DNA from: Candidatus Finniella inopinata
Lineage (GTDB): Bacteria; Pseudomonadota; Alphaproteobacteria; Paracaedibacterales; CAITNM01
NCBI GenBank assembly: GCA_943322985.2
Contig: CALPGA020000003.1
Span: forward strand, 34,182 to 90,577
Length of the DNA: 56,396 nt
Reading direction: 5' to 3'
Shown here: in pieces, positions 30,824 through 42,742 of the stretch
How positions within the stretch are numbered: position 1 is the stretch's first letter
Layout: every line of letters begins with the position of its first letter
Notes under the pieces: generated by a model
Told to the model about the DNA's origin: nothing
The model's input: the letters and a program-made list of their open reading frames with translations, nothing else
The model's database searches: none
Position numbers and translations under genes: made by a program

Positions 30824-32353
30824 CTACGATGACATGTATTCTTTGAATCGCAATAAACCAGTAGCCCAAGCTGCAACAAAATACGCCAATAATCCTGCTC
30901 CAACAAGTACGGCTAGGGCAATGGAGCGAATGTGAATACCATCATTTGAATGAAGGTAAGGCGCAACAATAGGTTTCAAGGTTATAAGTACTAAAAATAT
31001 TAAAGCACAAGGTATTAGAATTTTTGCCAAGAATTTCCAAAGTGCCGTATCAAAGCTAATGAAATTACGTTTTTTCAAAAGATAAACTAATACGGCAGCA
31101 TTAAACCAAGACGCACTAGACGTTGCGATAGCTATGCCAAGGTGCTTGTATTTGTATATCAGAGCAAAATTCAAAACCACATTCACAACCATGCCAGCAA
31201 GAGCCACTTTTATAGGCGTAACTGTGTCTTGTCGTGCAAAAAAGCTAGTGTTAAATATTTTTATTAATATATATGCAGGTAATCCGCTGGCAAATCCTGC
31301 AAGTGTTTCTGCAGTGGCAACGCTTGATGCGTGGTCAAAAGCTCCGCGTTCAAAAATAACCATGACCAAAGGATATGACAAATAAATTAATCCGACCATT
31401 GCTGGGAGTGTAATTAACATCGCGAATTCAATTGCGCGATTTTGATTGTGCATGGCTCCTTCAACGTTATTTTCTCTCCATTGTTTGGATAACATTGGTA
31501 GCAGAACAGTACCTAAGGCCGTGCCGGTAACACTGATTGGCAGGTGGTAAAGTCTATCTGCGTAATACAGGTAAGATATAGTTCCCATTGGTAGCAACGA
31601 CGCGATAATTGTATCAATAAATAAATTGATTTGAAGAATGCCTGAACCAAATGCAGCAGGAAGCATTCTTTTACCAAAATTTGTCATTGCTTGATTTTTT
31701 CTTGGCTTTCTGAATGAAGGGCGAATGCCCATAAAATAACAAGGAATATATACCCACAGTAGCTGAACAAACCCTGATCCCATAATTGCAGTTGCAACAA
31801 TTCCCCCATCACCTAACATGGAAGGATCAACAATCTTCATAATAAATACAATGAAAAGATTTCCAGCAATTTGTGATGATGCAGCAGCACCAAAGCGATC
31901 ATGAGTATTTAAAACGCCACTGAATAATGCTGTTAATGATATAAGCAAAATGAAAGGAAATGTAATTCTAGAAAATGAAACTGCTAATGAAAATACTTCT
32001 TCACCTACTCCAGGAATCATAAGAGTAACGATGAAAGGCATGATTAGCTCAAAGATTATAATCAATAATATTAGGATTCCTGTCATTAATGAAAAAATGT
32101 CTTTGATAAATTCTTTAGCTTCACTTTCTTGCGAAACATGCATTGCGGAATAAATAGGAACGAATGAAGAATTCAGCGCGCCTTCTGCAAAAATTCTTCT
32201 TAAAAAACTAGGAATTTTAATGGCAATAACAAGGGCATCCATAACAAAGCTTGTGCCAATATACTGGGCCATCAAAATATCACGGCAGAACCCTGTTAAA
32301 CGACTAAGGATTGTGAAAAAAGCAACATTAAGTGCCGATGAGACTAATCGCAT
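30824..32353 (-). CDS. murJ: Lipid II flippase MurJ
   Basis: 509-residue MOP-superfamily membrane protein with about 14 helices that moves lipid II across the inner membrane. Family landmarks: FTILSRLTGFCRDILMA at the N-terminus, FAEGALNSSFVPIYS, GVLNTHDRFGAAA and the FFARQDTVTPIKVAL loop. It follows cdsA by 27 bases and its stop abuts mfd. Upstream uppS makes the undecaprenyl carrier that MurJ's substrate is built on. Confidence 0.95.
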   Translation of the reverse strand: MRLVSSALNVAFFTILSRLTGFCRDILMAQYIGTSFVMDALVIAIKIPSFLRRIFAEGALNSSFVPIYSAMHVSQESEAKEFIKDIFSLMTGILILLIIIFELIMPFIVTLMIPGVGEEVFSLAVSFSRITFPFILLISLTALFSGVLNTHDRFGAAASSQIAGNLFIVFIMKIVDPSMLGDGGIVATAIMGSGFVQLLWVYIPCYFMGIRPSFRKPRKNQAMTNFGKRMLPAAFGSGILQINLFIDTIIASLLPMGTISYLYYADRLYHLPISVTGTALGTVLLPMLSKQWRENNVEGAMHNQNRAIEFAMLITLPAMVGLIYLSYPLVMVIFERGAFDHASSVATAETLAGFASGLPAYILIKIFNTSFFARQDTVTPIKVALAGMVVNVVLNFALIYKYKHLGIAIATSSASWFNAAVLVYLLKKRNFISFDTALWKFLAKILIPCALIFLVLITLKPIVAPYLHSNDGIHIRSIALAVLVGAGLLAYFVAAWATGLLRFKEYMSS

Positions 32354-32380
32354 ATTATTTTCTTATTAAAAATTATTGAA

Positions 32381-33172
32381 TTATTCACCAAAATACCAAA
32401 ATAAAGCAACTGCAAAGCTAATAGCCAAAAGGCTATCCAGCCTATCCAGTAGTCCGCCATGTCCAGGAAGAAAGCTGCCAGAGTCTTTTACGTTAAAATA
32501 TCGTTTACACCATGATTCTAGAAGATCACCGCCATGGGCCAGAAAAACCGCAGCTGTTCCAAAAACCCAAAATGAATTACTTACGTTGATACTCATTATT
32601 TTTGTTAAAAACCACACGCCCACTAAACCAAAAAAGATGCCACCAAAAAATCCCGCCCATGTTTTACCGGGGCTAATAGTTGGGGCTAATTTTGGTCCTC
32701 CTATAACCTTACCCACTAAGAACGCGCCTGTATCCACAAACCAAACAAGAGCAAGAACTAATAAAATAAAGTAGGATCCCCCGATTTCAGGCATTATATG
32801 AATAATGATACTCATTGCAAGGCTTATGTACAGATAACCAGCGCTGACAATTGCAAATTTCTTAACGGGCAAAAGGTTTAAGTAATATAACCAGCCGCAT
32901 CCAGCTAGTATTATTGCAACAGAACCTATACGTAATGCCGGCACAAAAGCCACGAGAATAGCCAGTAAACAAATGCTATTCATCCAGTGGTAATTTTCAC
33001 CAAAACTTAGCCGTGACCATTCTCTAAGTAATCCAAAGCTTGCAAGCACACCAAGTAATTTAAAAAAAATGGGGTCTTGAAAAATTAGAAAAATAACTGC
33101 CGGGACTGCTACCAATCCGGTAAGGATTCTTGGGAGCAAATCTCCCTTAGGCTGCAACACTGTATAAGCCAT
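32381..33172 (-). CDS. cdsA: Phosphatidate cytidylyltransferase
   Basis: Integral membrane enzyme, about 263 residues, making CDP-diacylglycerol for phospholipid synthesis. The CdsA signature is visible near the C-terminus: KRYFNVKDSGSFLPGHGG followed by DRLDS. About seven helices. The ATG at 33172 has AAAAGG upstream and overlaps the uppS stop by 26 bases; a TTG ten codons earlier is less likely. The uppS-cdsA pair is conserved in many bacteria. Confidence 0.95.
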   Translation of the reverse strand: MAYTVLQPKGDLLPRILTGLVAVPAVIFLIFQDPIFFKLLGVLASFGLLREWSRLSFGENYHWMNSICLLAILVAFVPALRIGSVAIILAGCGWLYYLNLLPVKKFAIVSAGYLYISLAMSIIIHIMPEIGGSYFILLVLALVWFVDTGAFLVGKVIGGPKLAPTISPGKTWAGFFGGIFFGLVGVWFLTKIMSINVSNSFWVFGTAAVFLAHGGDLLESWCKRYFNVKDSGSFLPGHGGLLDRLDSLLAISFAVALFWYFGE

Positions 33173-33869
33173 ATCGACGATGCCTTTTTGAATACTGTTC
33201 AATTGCTAAGTCTAATTGTTTTGCCCCAAAATCAGGCCAAAAGCAATCAACAAATACGTATTCAGTGTAAGCCATTTGCCACAGCATGTAGTTACTTACT
33301 CGTAATTCACCTGAGGTGCGAATTAATAAATCAGGATCGGGGCAAAATTTGGTGTCAAGATTTTGGCTGATTAAGTCTTCTGTAATATCCTCTGGTTGTA
33401 GAGCTCCGCTTTTGATGTCAGCTGCAATTTTTTGTGTAGCTCTGCGAATATCATCTCGGCCTCCATAACTTAACGCTAAAATAACAGTAATACCTGTGTT
33501 TTCCTGAGTTCTATCTTCAACGCTGCCGATCATGTCTTGCAAGTCTTTTGCGAACGCTGAGCGGTCACCAATAACTTTCACACGTACATTGTTTTTTATA
33601 AGCTTATCGATTGAATGTTGTAGGTACCAACGAAGCAGCCCCATAAGTTCTTCAACCCACTCTTGCTCACGTTTCCAATTTTCAGAAGAAAAAGCCCAAA
33701 GTGTTACATATTCAATTCCGATTTCTGCAGCGCGTCCTATAATTTCTTCAACAGCTTTTGCTCCAGCTCTGTGGCCTGCAATAGTTGGCAATGACCTTGC
33801 TTTAGCCCAGCGTCCATTACCATCCATAATAATTGCTACATGTTTGGGAATATTTAAATTCAACATCAT
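33147..33869 (-). CDS. uppS: Undecaprenyl diphosphate synthase (cis-prenyltransferase)
   Basis: About 240 residues. It condenses isopentenyl diphosphate units to the C55 carrier lipid. Motifs: HVAIIMDGNGRWAKAR with catalytic Asp, GHRAGAKAVEEI, LWAFSSENWKR, and RTSGELRVSNYMLWQ. The ATG at 33869 forms an ATGA overlap with the sbtA stop and has GGTGG upstream. It is the third gene of accA-sbtA-uppS-cdsA. Confidence 0.96.
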   Translation of the reverse strand: MMLNLNIPKHVAIIMDGNGRWAKARSLPTIAGHRAGAKAVEEIIGRAAEIGIEYVTLWAFSSENWKREQEWVEELMGLLRWYLQHSIDKLIKNNVRVKVIGDRSAFAKDLQDMIGSVEDRTQENTGITVILALSYGGRDDIRRATQKIAADIKSGALQPEDITEDLISQNLDTKFCPDPDLLIRTSGELRVSNYMLWQMAYTEYVFVDCFWPDFGAKQLDLAIEQYSKRHRRYGLYSVAA

Positions 33870-34846
33870 AATTGGTACCACCATTTTGTTAGCATGTAAT
33901 ACAAAGGAATTCCTAAACTTAAATTGAAAGGAAATGTAATAACTAAAGACGAAGTTAAATAGTAAGAAGGATTTGCGGATGGAAGGGCGATTCTTACAGC
34001 TGCAGGCGCTGCAATATACGAAGCGCTAGCAGCCATTGCAGCAAAAACTGTTGCATTTGCCAGAGAAAAACCAGCTATTTTTGCTAAGAAAATTGCAAAG
34101 GAGCCTGAAAGTATGGGCATTCCAACTGCAAACAATGCCAAAAATCCTTTTATTTTCTTCAAGTCTTCAATGTGTGTGCCAGCAACGAGGCCCATTTCCA
34201 ACATGAAAAAAACAAGCATCCCATAAAATGGGTCTACGAAGAAAGGGGCTACTTTTTTAAAGCCTTCTGGTCCTGTTAAAATGCCTATTAACAATCCCCC
34301 CCAAAGAAGATAAATACTTTTACTTAGAAATATGCCTGTAAATTTATCAAAAAAAGAGACGCTACTTTGTGCTTTTTTTTCAAATACATTTTGAGCTAAA
34401 AGTAACGCAAATATAATTCCAGGTAGTTCTAGAAGTGCGACCAGCCCGGTCATGTACTCATCTATTTTTAATCCAGCATTTTCTAAAAAAACTTTAGTGG
34501 CAATAAATGTCACGATTGAAACTGATCCATAATGGGCAGCTATTGCTGCAGCATCTTCTTTTTTTAGGTGTGCGATGTATTTACAAATCAAAAATGCCGC
34601 AGAAGGAACGCATAGGCTTATGGTGAATGTAGCTAATATTGGAGAAAAAAGCATGTAAAAAGGGACGTTTGTTAATGCTACTCCCCCTTTTAACCCGATA
34701 GCTAGCAAAAGATACGCTGATAAACCCGAAAAAAAACTATCTGGAAACTTCAAATCACTTTTTAGTAGTTTTGCAAATACTCCCAGATAAAAGGACAATA
34801 CCACTGGAGATAATAAATTTGATTTTATTATTTCTAAACTTATCAT
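33866..34846 (-). CDS. SbtA-family sodium-dependent bicarbonate transporter
   Basis: 326 residues, about ten helices in two inverted halves, matching the SbtA/DUF897 family: AIGLKGGVALTN in the first half, GLVALLELPGIIFALLLA, then MLVFFMLEMGLVAG and the second-half AAPAAVRIALPSANPSYYL. The SANPS and LKGG elements are characteristic. Cyanobacterial SbtA imports bicarbonate with sodium; substrates of heterotroph members are untested. It is coupled by TAATG to accA, whose enzyme consumes bicarbonate, which supports this role here. Confidence 0.88.
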   Translation of the reverse strand: MISLEIIKSNLLSPVVLSFYLGVFAKLLKSDLKFPDSFFSGLSAYLLLAIGLKGGVALTNVPFYMLFSPILATFTISLCVPSAAFLICKYIAHLKKEDAAAIAAHYGSVSIVTFIATKVFLENAGLKIDEYMTGLVALLELPGIIFALLLAQNVFEKKAQSSVSFFDKFTGIFLSKSIYLLWGGLLIGILTGPEGFKKVAPFFVDPFYGMLVFFMLEMGLVAGTHIEDLKKIKGFLALFAVGMPILSGSFAIFLAKIAGFSLANATVFAAMAASASYIAAPAAVRIALPSANPSYYLTSSLVITFPFNLSLGIPLYYMLTKWWYQL

Positions 34847-35802
34847 TAATTTAAACCTTTTTGTCCCATATGTAGGAACTTTTCACGACGCATTTGTTTT
34901 AGCTGTGGTCCGCTATTGCGCATTAGGTCATTCATAACTATTTCTATCTGACGTCTTACAGATTCAACAACTTGTGTAGGAAAGCGTTGTGCTCCGCCAA
35001 TAGGTTCAGGAATAATTGCATCAATTACACCAAGTGTTAGTAAATCTTGAGCCGTTAATTTTTGGGCTTCAGCAGCTTCAGCAGCTTTTGTTGAGCTGCG
35101 CCATAAAATTGAAGCACATCCTTCAGGAGAAATTACTGCATAAATTGCATGTTCAAGCATTAATACGGAATTTGCAGTTGCAATAGCAATAGCGCCACCA
35201 GAGCTACCTTCACCAATGATGATAGTAATTAAGGGAACTTCAATAGTTAGACATTTTTCTATGCTTTTAGCTATTGCTTCAGCTTGACCACGTTCTTCGG
35301 CATCAATGCCAGGATAAGCGCCAGGTGTATCAATAAACGTGATAACTGGCAATTTAAAACGATTTGCAATATCCATTAAACGCTGAGCTTTACGATACCC
35401 TTCAGGTTTTGGCATGCCAAAATTATGTTTTACACGAGATTCTGTATCGTTACCTTTTTCTTGGCCAATGACCATAACAGATACACCACCTAAGGTTGCC
35501 AAGCCACCAACAATACTTTGGTCATCAGCGAATAAGCGATCGCCAGCAAGTGGCACAAAATCAGTAAAAATGGCATTTATATATGCAGAAAATTTTGGTC
35601 TGTCCGGATGCCTAGCTACTTGAACCTTTTGCCAAGGTGTTAGCTGAGTGTAGGTTTGACGCATCATTTTATCTGCTTTTAATTGCAGCTTAGAAACCTC
35701 ATCAGCGATGTTAAGGTCTTTGTTGTTAGCTAAGTGTCTTAGCTCTTCAATTTTACCAACAAGTTCAGCAATTGGTTTTTCAAAATCTAAAAATTTATTC
35801 AT
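34846..35802 (-). CDS. accA: Acetyl-CoA carboxylase carboxyltransferase subunit alpha
   Basis: 318 residues, normal length. It transfers the carboxyl group from carboxybiotin to acetyl-CoA in the first step of fatty-acid synthesis. Visible: [61 protein letters not shown] and [11 protein letters not shown], which shape the oxyanion and CoA pockets. It is the first gene after a 94-base gap and shares an operon with sbtA and lipid genes. Confidence 0.97.
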   Translation of the reverse strand: MNKFLDFEKPIAELVGKIEELRHLANNKDLNIADEVSKLQLKADKMMRQTYTQLTPWQKVQVARHPDRPKFSAYINAIFTDFVPLAGDRLFADDQSIVGGLATLGGVSVMVIGQEKGNDTESRVKHNFGMPKPEGYRKAQRLMDIANRFKLPVITFIDTPGAYPGIDAEERGQAEAIAKSIEKCLTIEVPLITIIIGEGSSGGAIAIATANSVLMLEHAIYAVISPEGCASILWRSSTKAAEAAEAQKLTAQDLLTLGVIDAIIPEPIGGAQRFPTQVVESVRRQIEIVMNDLMRNSGPQLKQMRREKFLHMGQKGLN

Positions 35803-35896
35803 GGCCGTAGATCATCAATCCATAGATAGGGTATAGGAGGTTTTTCAAAAATATTCAAGTTTTTAAGACTAGTTACACAAAATATCAGTGGTTTTC

Positions 35897-36799
35897 TTAG
35901 CTATAAAACTTGCCAATCCATTCGAAAACTTTAGCTGATTCTGGAAATAAACCTGGAAATTGTGCAAATCCATGAATGACGCCAGGTACTTCTAAATAGC
36001 CCTTTAGCTTCCCTTTTTCTTCTAATATTTTTTTAGCAAGTCTTGAATCATCGCGAAGGGGGTCATATTCTGCAGCAATAATTAAAGTCGAAGGAAAATT
36101 GAGATTTTCCATTTGCCATAAAGGTGAAACTTCAGGGAGCTCTGCTAATGTTAGATCATTACTTAAATAAGTATTTCTGCAGTGGACTGTTGTATGTTTA
36201 GTTAACATGTAACCCTCAGCAAATTCCTGTAATGATTCCAATTGGCATGTTAAATCAAAAAAAGGATAGAAAAAAATACAATCTTTGGGTAAAGCCAATT
36301 GTTGGCTGTTTAATCGCATTATAAGTCCTGCCATTAAATTTGCGCCTGCGCTGTCACCAGCGACACTAATGGGAAGGGATTGTTCAGAAACAGCCCATTT
36401 ATATACGGCCTCAATTTCGTTTAATGCAACTGGATATGCATGCTCAGGGCATAAAGAGTAATCAATTGCTACAACATTACTACGAGTTGCTTGTGCTAAA
36501 TTTTGGCACATTACGTGATGAGTATCTAAGCTGCCCTGAATCCAACCACCTCCGTGCGCATATAAAATTACCCCTTTAGGTGCTTCAACCTGAAAAGTAC
36601 GAATTTTAACTGGGCGATTCACTTTTTGTAATGTAAGTATGCTGTCTTCATATGAAACATTTTGAAGTCGACTTCCGCCATATAACATAGATACAGTCTC
36701 AAACTGATCACGCATAAATTCAACGGGGATTTGATCGATAGGAGGACGGTTTAAATTTTTTAAACCTTCCAGAAACAATTGAGTCTCAGGTGTTAGCAT
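35897..36799 (-). CDS. Alpha/beta hydrolase, hormone-sensitive lipase family
   Basis: 300-residue esterase. The oxyanion HGGG is in ILYAHGGGWIQGS, the nucleophile in VAGDSAGANLMAG, and the acid and base fit DPLRDDSRLA and GVIHGFAQF. No signal peptide. It begins 16 bases after atpD, exactly where atpC is expected, and is probably co-transcribed with the ATPase genes. Its substrate is unknown; short-chain acyl esters are typical for the family. Confidence 0.9.
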   Translation of the reverse strand: MLTPETQLFLEGLKNLNRPPIDQIPVEFMRDQFETVSMLYGGSRLQNVSYEDSILTLQKVNRPVKIRTFQVEAPKGVILYAHGGGWIQGSLDTHHVMCQNLAQATRSNVVAIDYSLCPEHAYPVALNEIEAVYKWAVSEQSLPISVAGDSAGANLMAGLIMRLNSQQLALPKDCIFFYPFFDLTCQLESLQEFAEGYMLTKHTTVHCRNTYLSNDLTLAELPEVSPLWQMENLNFPSTLIIAAEYDPLRDDSRLAKKILEEKGKLKGYLEVPGVIHGFAQFPGLFPESAKVFEWIGKFYS

Positions 36800-36815
36800 A
36801 ACGTTTATCTTCCTA

Positions 36816-39056
<2,241 letters not shown>

Positions 39057-39079
<23 letters not shown>

Positions 39080-40619
39080 GGGCAAAACGGCTTAGGAATT
39101 CATTTAAAAAGGTTTTTAATTTTTCTTCGTGTTCGTTGCTTAAAATACCAGTATGGTTTATAGCGTACATCATTTCTGGTTCTTGAGTTTCAAGAAGGTG
39201 CAGATAGTCCTTTTGAAATTCTTTAATACGTTCCACTTGAACTTTATCAAGAAAGCCACGAACAGCTGCAAACAGCACAACAACTTCTTGTGCCAGCGAA
39301 TAAGGTTTTCTTTGGTCTTGCTTTAACAGCTCAGTAAGTTTTGCGCCGCGTGCTAAAAGCGCTTGGGTATTTGCATCAAGATCGCTAGCGAATTGAGAAA
39401 ATGCAAGCATTTCACGGTACTGGGCAAGTTCTAATTTGATTTTACCAGCAACATTTTTCATAGCTTTGGCTTGCGCAGCAGACCCAACACGACTAACGGA
39501 AAGTCCAACGTTAATTGCTGGGCGTATGCCTTGATAAAATAGTTCTGTTTCTAAAAATATTTGCCCATCGGTGATGGATATCACATTTGTGGGAATGTAT
39601 GCAGATACGTCGCCAGCTTGTGTTTCAATAATTGGCAGTGCTGTTAGTGAGCCTCCGCCCAATTCATTGCTTAATTTTGCTGCGCGCTCTAAAAGACGTG
39701 AATGCAGGTAAAAAACATCGCCAGGATAGGCTTCGCGCCCAGGTGGACGACGCAGCAAGAGCGACATTTGACGATAGGCTACAGCATGCTTGGAAAGATC
39801 GTCATAAATAATAAGAGCATGCATACCGTTATCGCGAAAATATTCTCCCATGGCACAAGCAGTGTACGGAGCAAGATATTGCAAAGGAGCAGGGTCAGAA
39901 GCCGTTGCCGCAACAACAATAGTGTAATCCATCGCACCCTGGTCTTGTAGAGTTTTGACTAATTGCGCGACTGATGAACGTTTTTGACCAATAGCCACGT
40001 AAATGCAATATAGATGCTTTTTAGGGTCAGGCCCTTTATTAATTTCTCGCTGATTCAAAATCGCGTCAACAGCAATAGTGGTTTTTCCTGTTTGACGGTC
40101 ACCAATAATTAATTCTCTTTGACCACGGCCAATTGGAACTAAAGCGTCAATAGCAGTAATTCCAGTTAACATTGGTTCATGCACAGATTTTCTGGCAATA
40201 ATACCAGGAGCCTTGCGTTCAATAGGAGTAGTTGTGACATCTTCTAATGGACCTAGATCATCAATAGGATTCCCCAATGCGTCAACCACACGGCCGAGTA
40301 AACCTTTACCCACGTTTACGTTGACAATTTGGTGTGTTCTGCGTGCTTGATCGCCTTCTTTAACCAACTGATCATTACCAACAATCACCACGCCTACATG
40401 ATCAACTTCAAGGTTTTCTGCAATACCCCGTACAGGTGTGCCGTCGCTGGTAATAATATCAACCCATTCTCCAGCTTGGACATTATCTAAACCGTAGATG
40501 CGAGCAATACCATCGCCAACAGAAAGGACTGTGCCTACTTCATAACTGTCAAAAGCCTTATCAGCGTGATGTAGAGTATTTCTGATGATATCGCTTACTT
40601 CGGTGGCGCGATGTTGCAT
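39057..40619 (-). CDS. atpA: ATP synthase F1 subunit alpha
   Basis: Non-catalytic nucleotide-binding F1 subunit, 520 residues. Visible: [32 protein letters not shown] in the form [16 protein letters not shown], Walker [35 protein letters not shown], and the family signature [17 protein letters not shown]. It is five bases after atpH with AGAGG as ribosome binding site. Confidence 0.98.
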
Positions 40620-40624
40620 AAAAT

Positions 40625-41185
40625 TTAGGCCTCTTTTAGTTGATAAGATAGACGATTTAGGCGACTTTTTAAACTATAGTCTAAACAACGTTCACGAATA
40701 AAGACTCTGAACCCACCTAAAAGCTGAGGTGCATGGTTATGTTCAAATCTGTAAGCTTGGTCTGGATACATTTTTTTCAATAGTCTTTCTATTGCACTAA
40801 TATTGCTTTTTTCAATTTGTGCAAATTCTATACGAATGGGTATTGTGCTAGTTTGAATATCAACAAGAGCTAAAAAATCATTGAAAATATTTTGCAGAAA
40901 TGTGCCGCGCCTGTTAGTCACAATTACTTTTAAAAAATTCACAAATAATTCGGAAAAATTCATAAGCTTTCCAACTTCACCTAAAATGTGAAGCGCATCT
41001 TTTACGCGTAAAAAATTACTCTTTAAAATATGTTCCAGTTCTTTGCTACTTTTTAGAAGTTCATTGAATGTATTTATATCACTCAAAATGACTTCAATAC
41101 TCTTTGTAGAGTAAGCTTCCTTATATAGGGCAGTTGCATAACGTCCTGTTAAGCTGACCCGAAGTTGAACACTTTGAACGTGCAT
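40625..41185 (-). CDS. atpH: ATP synthase F1 subunit delta
   Basis: Stator subunit, 186 residues, linking the F1 head to the b subunits. N-terminal [16 protein letters not shown] and the C-terminal region with [23 protein letters not shown] match AtpH. It is the first gene of atpH-A-G-D. F0 genes (a, b, c) are not in the window, the common alphaproteobacterial arrangement of separate F0 and F1 operons. Confidence 0.93.
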   Translation of the reverse strand: MHVQSVQLRVSLTGRYATALYKEAYSTKSIEVILSDINTFNELLKSSKELEHILKSNFLRVKDALHILGEVGKLMNFSELFVNFLKVIVTNRRGTFLQNIFNDFLALVDIQTSTIPIRIEFAQIEKSNISAIERLLKKMYPDQAYRFEHNHAPQLLGGFRVFIRERCLDYSLKSRLNRLSYQLKEA

Positions 41186-41289
41186 ATTACTTTAGTGATG
41201 CGCTTTTATACCCACCACTATAGCAGCATGTTAGGAGGAATTGCGAGATGCTGTTGATGTTTTGTATGAAAAGGGTCTATATGCGATAG

Positions 41290-41748
41290 CTAAGCTTTTA
41301 AATGACTTTTTGCCATCCAAGCCATTTTTTCATGTTGTCTCAGGCAGCTTATAAGAAAATCTAAGGTTCCTTGATCTTGAGTTTTTGCAACATGTTCAAT
41401 TGATTTTCTAAGAATGCCAATAATGGTATGATTATCTTCAGTTAATTGTTGCAGCATTTCTTTTCCATCATGACAGTAGGTTACTTCTTTGAGCATTGTT
41501 AAGTCTAGAGAGGCTGCCATAGAACCAGGAGCATATTCTCCTAGCATGCGAATACGTTCGGCAATTTCGTCAATTTCTTCAATAAGCAAGGTGTATTGCT
41601 CAGAAAAAAATGCATGTAGCATATGAAAACGCATATCTTCCACATTCCAATGAAAGTTTTGTGTTTTTACAGATAGCACATGTGCGTTTGCTAATAATTC
41701 TTTTAATACTTTTACAGAAATATGAATATCGTCTTTAGTTAAATGCAT
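41290..41748 (-). CDS. dps: Dps-family ferritin-like DNA-binding protein
   Basis: About 152 residues; stores iron and protects DNA from peroxide. The ferroxidase site is visible: TQNFHWNVEDMRFHMLH, then EEIDEIAERIRMLGEYAPG with the acidic ligands. The frame stays open 24 codons upstream into the end of the preceding esterase gene, but the ATG at 41748 is preceded by AAGGTG and starts at the family position. It lies 29 bases after the esterase gene and is likely co-transcribed. Confidence 0.94.
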   Translation of the reverse strand: MHLTKDDIHISVKVLKELLANAHVLSVKTQNFHWNVEDMRFHMLHAFFSEQYTLLIEEIDEIAERIRMLGEYAPGSMAASLDLTMLKEVTYCHDGKEMLQQLTEDNHTIIGILRKSIEHVAKTQDQGTLDFLISCLRQHEKMAWMAKSHLKA

Positions 41749-41777
41749 GATTTTTAACACCTTATTTTGATCTTTTT

Positions 41778-42566
41778 TTAAGAAAGTAAGCCAAGCACTT
41801 CTTTGAAATGTTTTGCGCATACAATTTTTGCAGTTTGAGAAATACTATGACCACCCTCTTGTTCAATCACTTCTCTTACAGCTGTATTAAATTTTTCTGA
41901 TCCTACCTTTTTCTTGAAAATATCTCGTGAAAAATGATAGATATTTCCAAAGATAGGATCATCGTTATTGATTGCCATCAAAATTGAATGGGGAAGCTTA
42001 ATGTCTTCATCAGGAGTCCATACCCAAGGACAACCAGCAAAACATACACTTCCACAAGAGTCTGGCAAAGAATAAGCAAGCATTTGCGCTAATATTCCAC
42101 CTTGAGAATATCCAACGAAGTGCAAATTTTTCATTGCAATTCCTTCTCTTTTTATAAATTCCTGAATTCCTGCCTTTAAGCTTTGAATCTGAGGTGCAAT
42201 AGTGTTTATTTTTTCTAAAAGCGCTTTAATATTAGCTGGCGTTTGGTTTTCTGGATTTGATATATGCACTAAATCAGGCAACAATGCATTAACATCAAAC
42301 CAAGAATGATCTTTTGCTTCGGGGATATATACAGCGCATTGTGAAGAAGAGGGTCGTATGCCTTCCTCTCTTGCAAAATCAATCCATTCATTGCAACTTT
42401 GCGCACTTCCACCTAAGCCATGTAAAAATACGATTCCAACTTTTTCATGGCTTCCATTTATATGTGAAAATGGTGGATCAAAAAATTCATAGTATGTTTG
42501 TGTGCTTCCACCTAGGTCATGGAATAACATGAAGAAAAATAGTTTGAAAAAAGTATTTTTATTCAT
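41778..42566 (-). CDS. Secreted phospholipase/carboxylesterase-like hydrolase
   Basis: About 262 residues. A hydrophobic N-terminus (about 4-14) suggests export, although the segment is short. Alpha/beta hydrolase landmarks: VFLHGLGGSAQS (oxyanion), GYSQGGILAQM (nucleophile Ser), INNDDPIFG (acid) and EGGHSIS (His). The pattern fits the abhydrolase_2 group of carboxylesterases/lysophospholipases. The ATG at 42566 was preferred over a TTG three codons upstream. It precedes dps. Confidence 0.82.
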   Translation of the reverse strand: MNKNTFFKLFFFMLFHDLGGSTQTYYEFFDPPFSHINGSHEKVGIVFLHGLGGSAQSCNEWIDFAREEGIRPSSSQCAVYIPEAKDHSWFDVNALLPDLVHISNPENQTPANIKALLEKINTIAPQIQSLKAGIQEFIKREGIAMKNLHFVGYSQGGILAQMLAYSLPDSCGSVCFAGCPWVWTPDEDIKLPHSILMAINNDDPIFGNIYHFSRDIFKKKVGSEKFNTAVREVIEQEGGHSISQTAKIVCAKHFKEVLGLLS

Positions 42567-42690
42567 AATTTTCAATATATTTAAGACAATTCATAATATA
42601 AATATATATTATATTGTTTAATTAAATATTAAGAGCGAGCTATATACAGCTTAATTATAGAAAAAATCTAATGATGTTATTTGAATGTAT

Positions 42691-42722
42691 AAAAAGATAT
42701 TCGGGGGAGTTATGCCCCCGAA
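42691..42722 (-). terminator. Intrinsic terminator of the dnaA-dnaN operon
   Basis: On the minus strand TTCGGGGG pairs perfectly with CCCCCGAA (42700-42722, seven-base loop), followed by TATCTTTTTAT. It lies 20 bases after the dnaN stop. This is the clearest GC-rich terminator in the window and shows that dnaN is the last gene of its transcript. Confidence 0.85.
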
Positions 42723-42742
42723 CTATATGATGGTAGTTTTTC

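Noticed and set aside
35803-35896. Place to hide a short atpC
   Set aside because: 94 bases are too short for any epsilon subunit, and no conserved epsilon motif appears in any frame between atpD and accA.
41218-41262. Dyad CAGCAT/ATGCTG between dps and atpH as terminator
   Set aside because: Arms are only six bases with a long spacer and no T-run; weak evidence for either terminator or operator.
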